A DNA stretch of 7,445 nt from Deltaproteobacteria bacterium (lineage in GTDB: Bacteria > Bdellovibrionota > UBA1018 > UBA923): assembly GCA_016194725.1 (NCBI GenBank), contig JACQAW010000193.1:1-7445 (forward strand), given 5' to 3'. Numbering within the stretch: the first letter of the stretch is position 1; every line of letters begins with the position of its first letter. Positions 5,268 to 7,445 of the stretch are shown here, piece by piece. The notes under the pieces were generated by a model. The model searched no databases and was not told the origin of the DNA. It worked only from the letters and a program-made list of their open reading frames with translations. A program made the position numbers and the translations under genes.

Positions 5268-7445
5268 TTACGACGGAATTGCTTCTTTGAAAAGACCGCC
5301 CGTAACCAGGTCCTGGTCCTTGAGGGTGATGTCCAACGCGAAGCTAAGGCCGATATCATAGGGTGGGTTAACCTGGCCCGACTCGCGTGAGCAGCGGGCC
5401 ACCTTTGCCAGTACTGATACGTCGACCCAGGGAATTTGCAATCTGATAACCTGGCCAACGGCGATCAGCGAAGGCATTTTGATACGGGCGTTGGTCGTCG
5501 AAAGCTCGACGACAAGGCCGATGACCGCATCTTTGGCCGTAGCGATGGGATCGGCCTCTCCATCGGCAAAAACGAATACCGGCAATAACGCTGGCAGCCT
5601 GGACTGGCGACGCTGATCAAGAAATTTCTTGTCCACGGACCTGGCGCCACCGCCGTTGAGGCTGGAGAAAATGCGAGGCGTGGCATCCTCGAAAAAATAA
5701 CGGATAAGCTCGAAGCGGTCGGCAACCGCGAGGTTGCTGAAACGAAGCTCGGTTTCAAAAAGCCGTCCCTGTCCGCGCGACTCTTTCCGCCGACAGGCGA
5801 CAACCGCGGTTTCAAGCGCGAGCAGCGCATCAGGCAGATCAAGCTCGATGTGGAGCCGTGCGCCAGGACTGAATTCCTGAACATGGATGAAGCGAACCAT
5901 TTTCTCCGAGATGGTGACAGCGATACCGGTGCTGCGAGCAAGCGGAATGGCCCCGTCCACGGTTCTGATCTGGAGCGGACGATAATCAAAAAAGGCATAG
6001 GCCTCGTCCGAAACGGGGCGCTTGAGAGTCAAACGTACTGCGCCTATTCCCAGAGCGACGTAAAACGCAGCGAAGCCGGTAACAGAGAGCAGACCTATGT
6101 CGAAGCCCTGGAATATCATTCGATATGCGCCAAAAACCGCCGAAAAAAACGAGATCGTGATTACGACGATTACCGAGGCGATCGGCCGGAGTGACGCGCT
6201 TCCCGCAACGGCTTTCGAGGTCACCTTGAACGGCACTTTCATTCCTGTAAGCCCGGCAACGATGCCTTTAAGGTAGCTCCACGTCGTATAAAGCTGAAAA
6301 ACCTCGGTTGTGAAAAGCCGGCCCTTTCCACGGGCTATAATGAAATACGTCCACAGCGAAAGGCCAAGATTGATAAACAGAGGCGCCGTGATCTGATCAG
6401 AGCTCGAGATGGGGGCGATGTCAAAGACGAGGTATAACAATGGCGCTGTATAGTAGACGGTGCGTTGAATGGCGCAAAAATAGAAGAACGGAATATAGGA
6501 AAGTCGCTGATACAACGAGAGCGAGCCGGCCGTCAGGATTTTCCACCAGTCCATCCGCAGAATTTGGATACAGCCAAGGCCCCAGCGTGACCTTTGTACG
6601 ATGTAGGGCGCGACCGAAGAAGGCGCAAGACAGAATGCGAGTGCTTCGGCGTGGTAAACGGTCTTATGGCCGTGAATTTGCAAATCGAGCGTCGTGTGCA
6701 GATCTTCGGTTACGGTGCCTGTGGACACTCCGCCCAGCTCCATGATGGCCGAGCGCCGAAGCATTGAGCCGCTGCCGCACCACATGGTGGCCTCGTGATA
6801 ATCGCGTCCGCATTGAATGACGTCAAAGAAAAGCGATTGCTCATGCCACAGCTTTCCCTCGGCCGGATCATTGACGTGCTGGAAGCTGTCGAGGTTGTAG
6901 AAACTCTGCGGCGTCTGCACCAGCGCAATCTTGGAATCCTCGAAATAGCCCAGCAGGCGCGAGAGAAATTGCTTGTGTGGCACGCCATCAGCGTCGAAGA
7001 TCGCGATGATCTCGCCGCTGGTGTGCTTGAACGCGTTGTTCAGATTTCCGGCCTTGGCATGGCTGTTGTCGGGGCGCTTCAGATAGCGGGCGCCCAGCCC
7101 TATTGCAAGGGCTTCGATTTCGGGGCGCGCGCCGTCATCGAGCACATAGGTTTCATGGGGGTAATCCATGTTGAGGCAATGGTAAATCGAGGTGGCCAGG
7201 ATGTCGGCGTCCTCATAGACCTGCTCCGGCTGTTGGCAGGCGAGCGCGTCGATCTTGAATTGCTCGCGCATCTCGCCAGCGAAACGCTCACGGTGCGCGC
7301 GCGTCGGACTGTAGACCCGCAGCTTGCGAATCGGCCGGACTTCGTGGATAGCGGCCACGTGCGAGCGCGCCATGCCACCCGAACCCAGCAACCCTAGCGC
7401 AACCGGTCCCGGACGCGCCATGAGATCGGCGCCGATGGCGCCGTC
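5268..7445 (-). CDS. Chimeric ORF: ornithine cyclodeaminase-like N-terminus joined to BcsA-type cellulose synthase with PilZ regions (5' end outside window)
   Basis: Residues are numbered from the ATG at 7421, but codons 7422-7445 stay open and read like a cyclodeaminase, so the start lies upstream. Residues 1-76 form the first half of an ornithine cyclodeaminase/mu-crystallin Rossmann domain (GSGGMA at 13-18, RVYSPT at 35-40, DADI at 71-74). From about 77 the protein is a processive GT2 synthase polymerising glucose from UDP-glucose at the inner membrane: DDG (95-97), HAKAGN (121-126), DAD (143-145), CGS (215-217), TED (238-240), QRSRW (276-280), and gating loop FKVTSK (398-403). Membrane helices lie at about 307-333, 346-363, 413-437 and 442-466. 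Two PilZ-like regions follow (about 478-585 and 602-697). The N-terminal membrane helices and the first GT-A strand with its UDP-contacting motif are missing, so the product as written probably would not work. A deletion fusing two genes, or a misassembly, is more likely than a designed fusion. The synthase half would be called bcsA-like; TAA stop at 5268-5270. Confidence 0.88.
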   Translation of the reverse strand, partial: DGAIGADLMARPGPVALGLLGSGGMARSHVAAIHEVRPIRKLRVYSPTRAHRERFAGEMREQFKIDALACQQPEQVYEDADILATSIYHCLNMDYPHETYVLDDGARPEIEALAIGLGARYLKRPDNSHAKAGNLNNAFKHTSGEIIAIFDADGVPHKQFLSRLLGYFEDSKIALVQTPQSFYNLDSFQHVNDPAEGKLWHEQSLFFDVIQCGRDYHEATMWCGSGSMLRRSAIMELGGVSTGTVTEDLHTTLDLQIHGHKTVYHAEALAFCLAPSSVAPYIVQRSRWGLGCIQILRMDWWKILTAGSLSLYQRLSYIPFFYFCAIQRTVYYTAPLLYLVFDIAPISSSDQITAPLFINLGLSLWTYFIIARGKGRLFTTEVFQLYTTWSYLKGIVAGLTGMKVPFKVTSKAVAGSASLRPIASVIVVITISFFSAVFGAYRMIFQGFDIGLLSVTGFAAFYVALGIGAVRLTLKRPVSDEAYAFFDYRPLQIRTVDGAIPLARSTGIAVTISEKMVRFIHVQEFSPGARLHIELDLPDALLALETAVVACRRKESRGQGRLFETELRFSNLAVADRFELIRYFFEDATPRIFSSLNGGGARSVDKKFLDQRRQSRLPALLPVFVFADGEADPIATAKDAVIGLVVELSTTNARIKMPSLIAVGQVIRLQIPWVDVSVLAKVARCSRESGQVNPPYDIGLSFALDITLKDQDLVTGGLFKEAIPS
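7188..7202 (-). other. Junction between cyclodeaminase-like and synthase-like coding sequence
   Basis: The family signature changes here within a few codons (D-I-L-A-T-S-I). Upstream, ADILAT is what a cyclodeaminase has at the end of its Rossmann strand; downstream, T-S-I-Y-H-C-L-N-M-D-Y-P is what a BcsA-type protein has about 20 residues before DDG. Both sides could supply the shared codons, so the breakpoint may lie in a short microhomology such as CTGGCCACC (read on the minus strand). Confidence 0.7.

Noticed and set aside
6795..7397. A 200-codon open frame on the plus strand
   Set aside because: It is the complement of the cyclodeaminase/synthase coding region, whose motifs are clearly in the minus-strand frame.

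Overview
The window looks like a stretch of a Gram-negative bacterial chromosome. It carries the end of a NuoA-N type complex I operon, a Cys-anchored lipoprotein, Sec-exported proteins, a protein ending like an outer-membrane beta strand, and a BcsA-type synthase with PilZ regions. Base composition is moderately GC-rich. I cannot name the genus from the sequence alone.

Layout. Positions 1-1907 (+) hold the 3' end of nuoM and then nuoN. nuoN is broken: compared with the family, about 35-42 codons are missing at about position 1300 and the reading frame shifts there. Positions 1908-2024 are an intergenic stretch with a good sigma70-like promoter. Positions 2025-3704 (+) encode a large lipoprotein with a DUF4382-like region, a carboxypeptidase-regulatory-like beta domain and a C-terminal domain resembling plant EXORDIUM/PHI-1 proteins with an HExxE motif. 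It converges on a secreted GH5 glucanase (3701-4729, -), and the two stop codons share one TTAA. After a 149-bp divergent intergenic region, a small exported, probably beta-rich protein (4879-5253, +) converges on a large minus-strand gene (5268 to the window edge).

That last gene is the most striking part. Residues 1 to about 76 are the NAD-binding half of an ornithine cyclodeaminase/mu-crystallin protein. From about residue 77 the protein becomes a BcsA-type cellulose synthase with its catalytic and gating motifs but without the N-terminal membrane helices and first glycosyltransferase strand. It ends in two degenerate PilZ-like regions. The frame stays open to the window edge, so the cyclodeaminase part continues upstream.

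How the genes may work together: a processive beta-glucan synthase, a periplasmic or secreted GH5 hydrolase and a small outer-membrane-like protein side by side suggest a cellulose-like exopolysaccharide locus, with GH5 in the place that BcsZ (GH8) usually takes. No bcsB or bcsC is in view. The nuoN and synthase genes both show internal loss of sequence, so misassembly has to be excluded before either is treated as biology.
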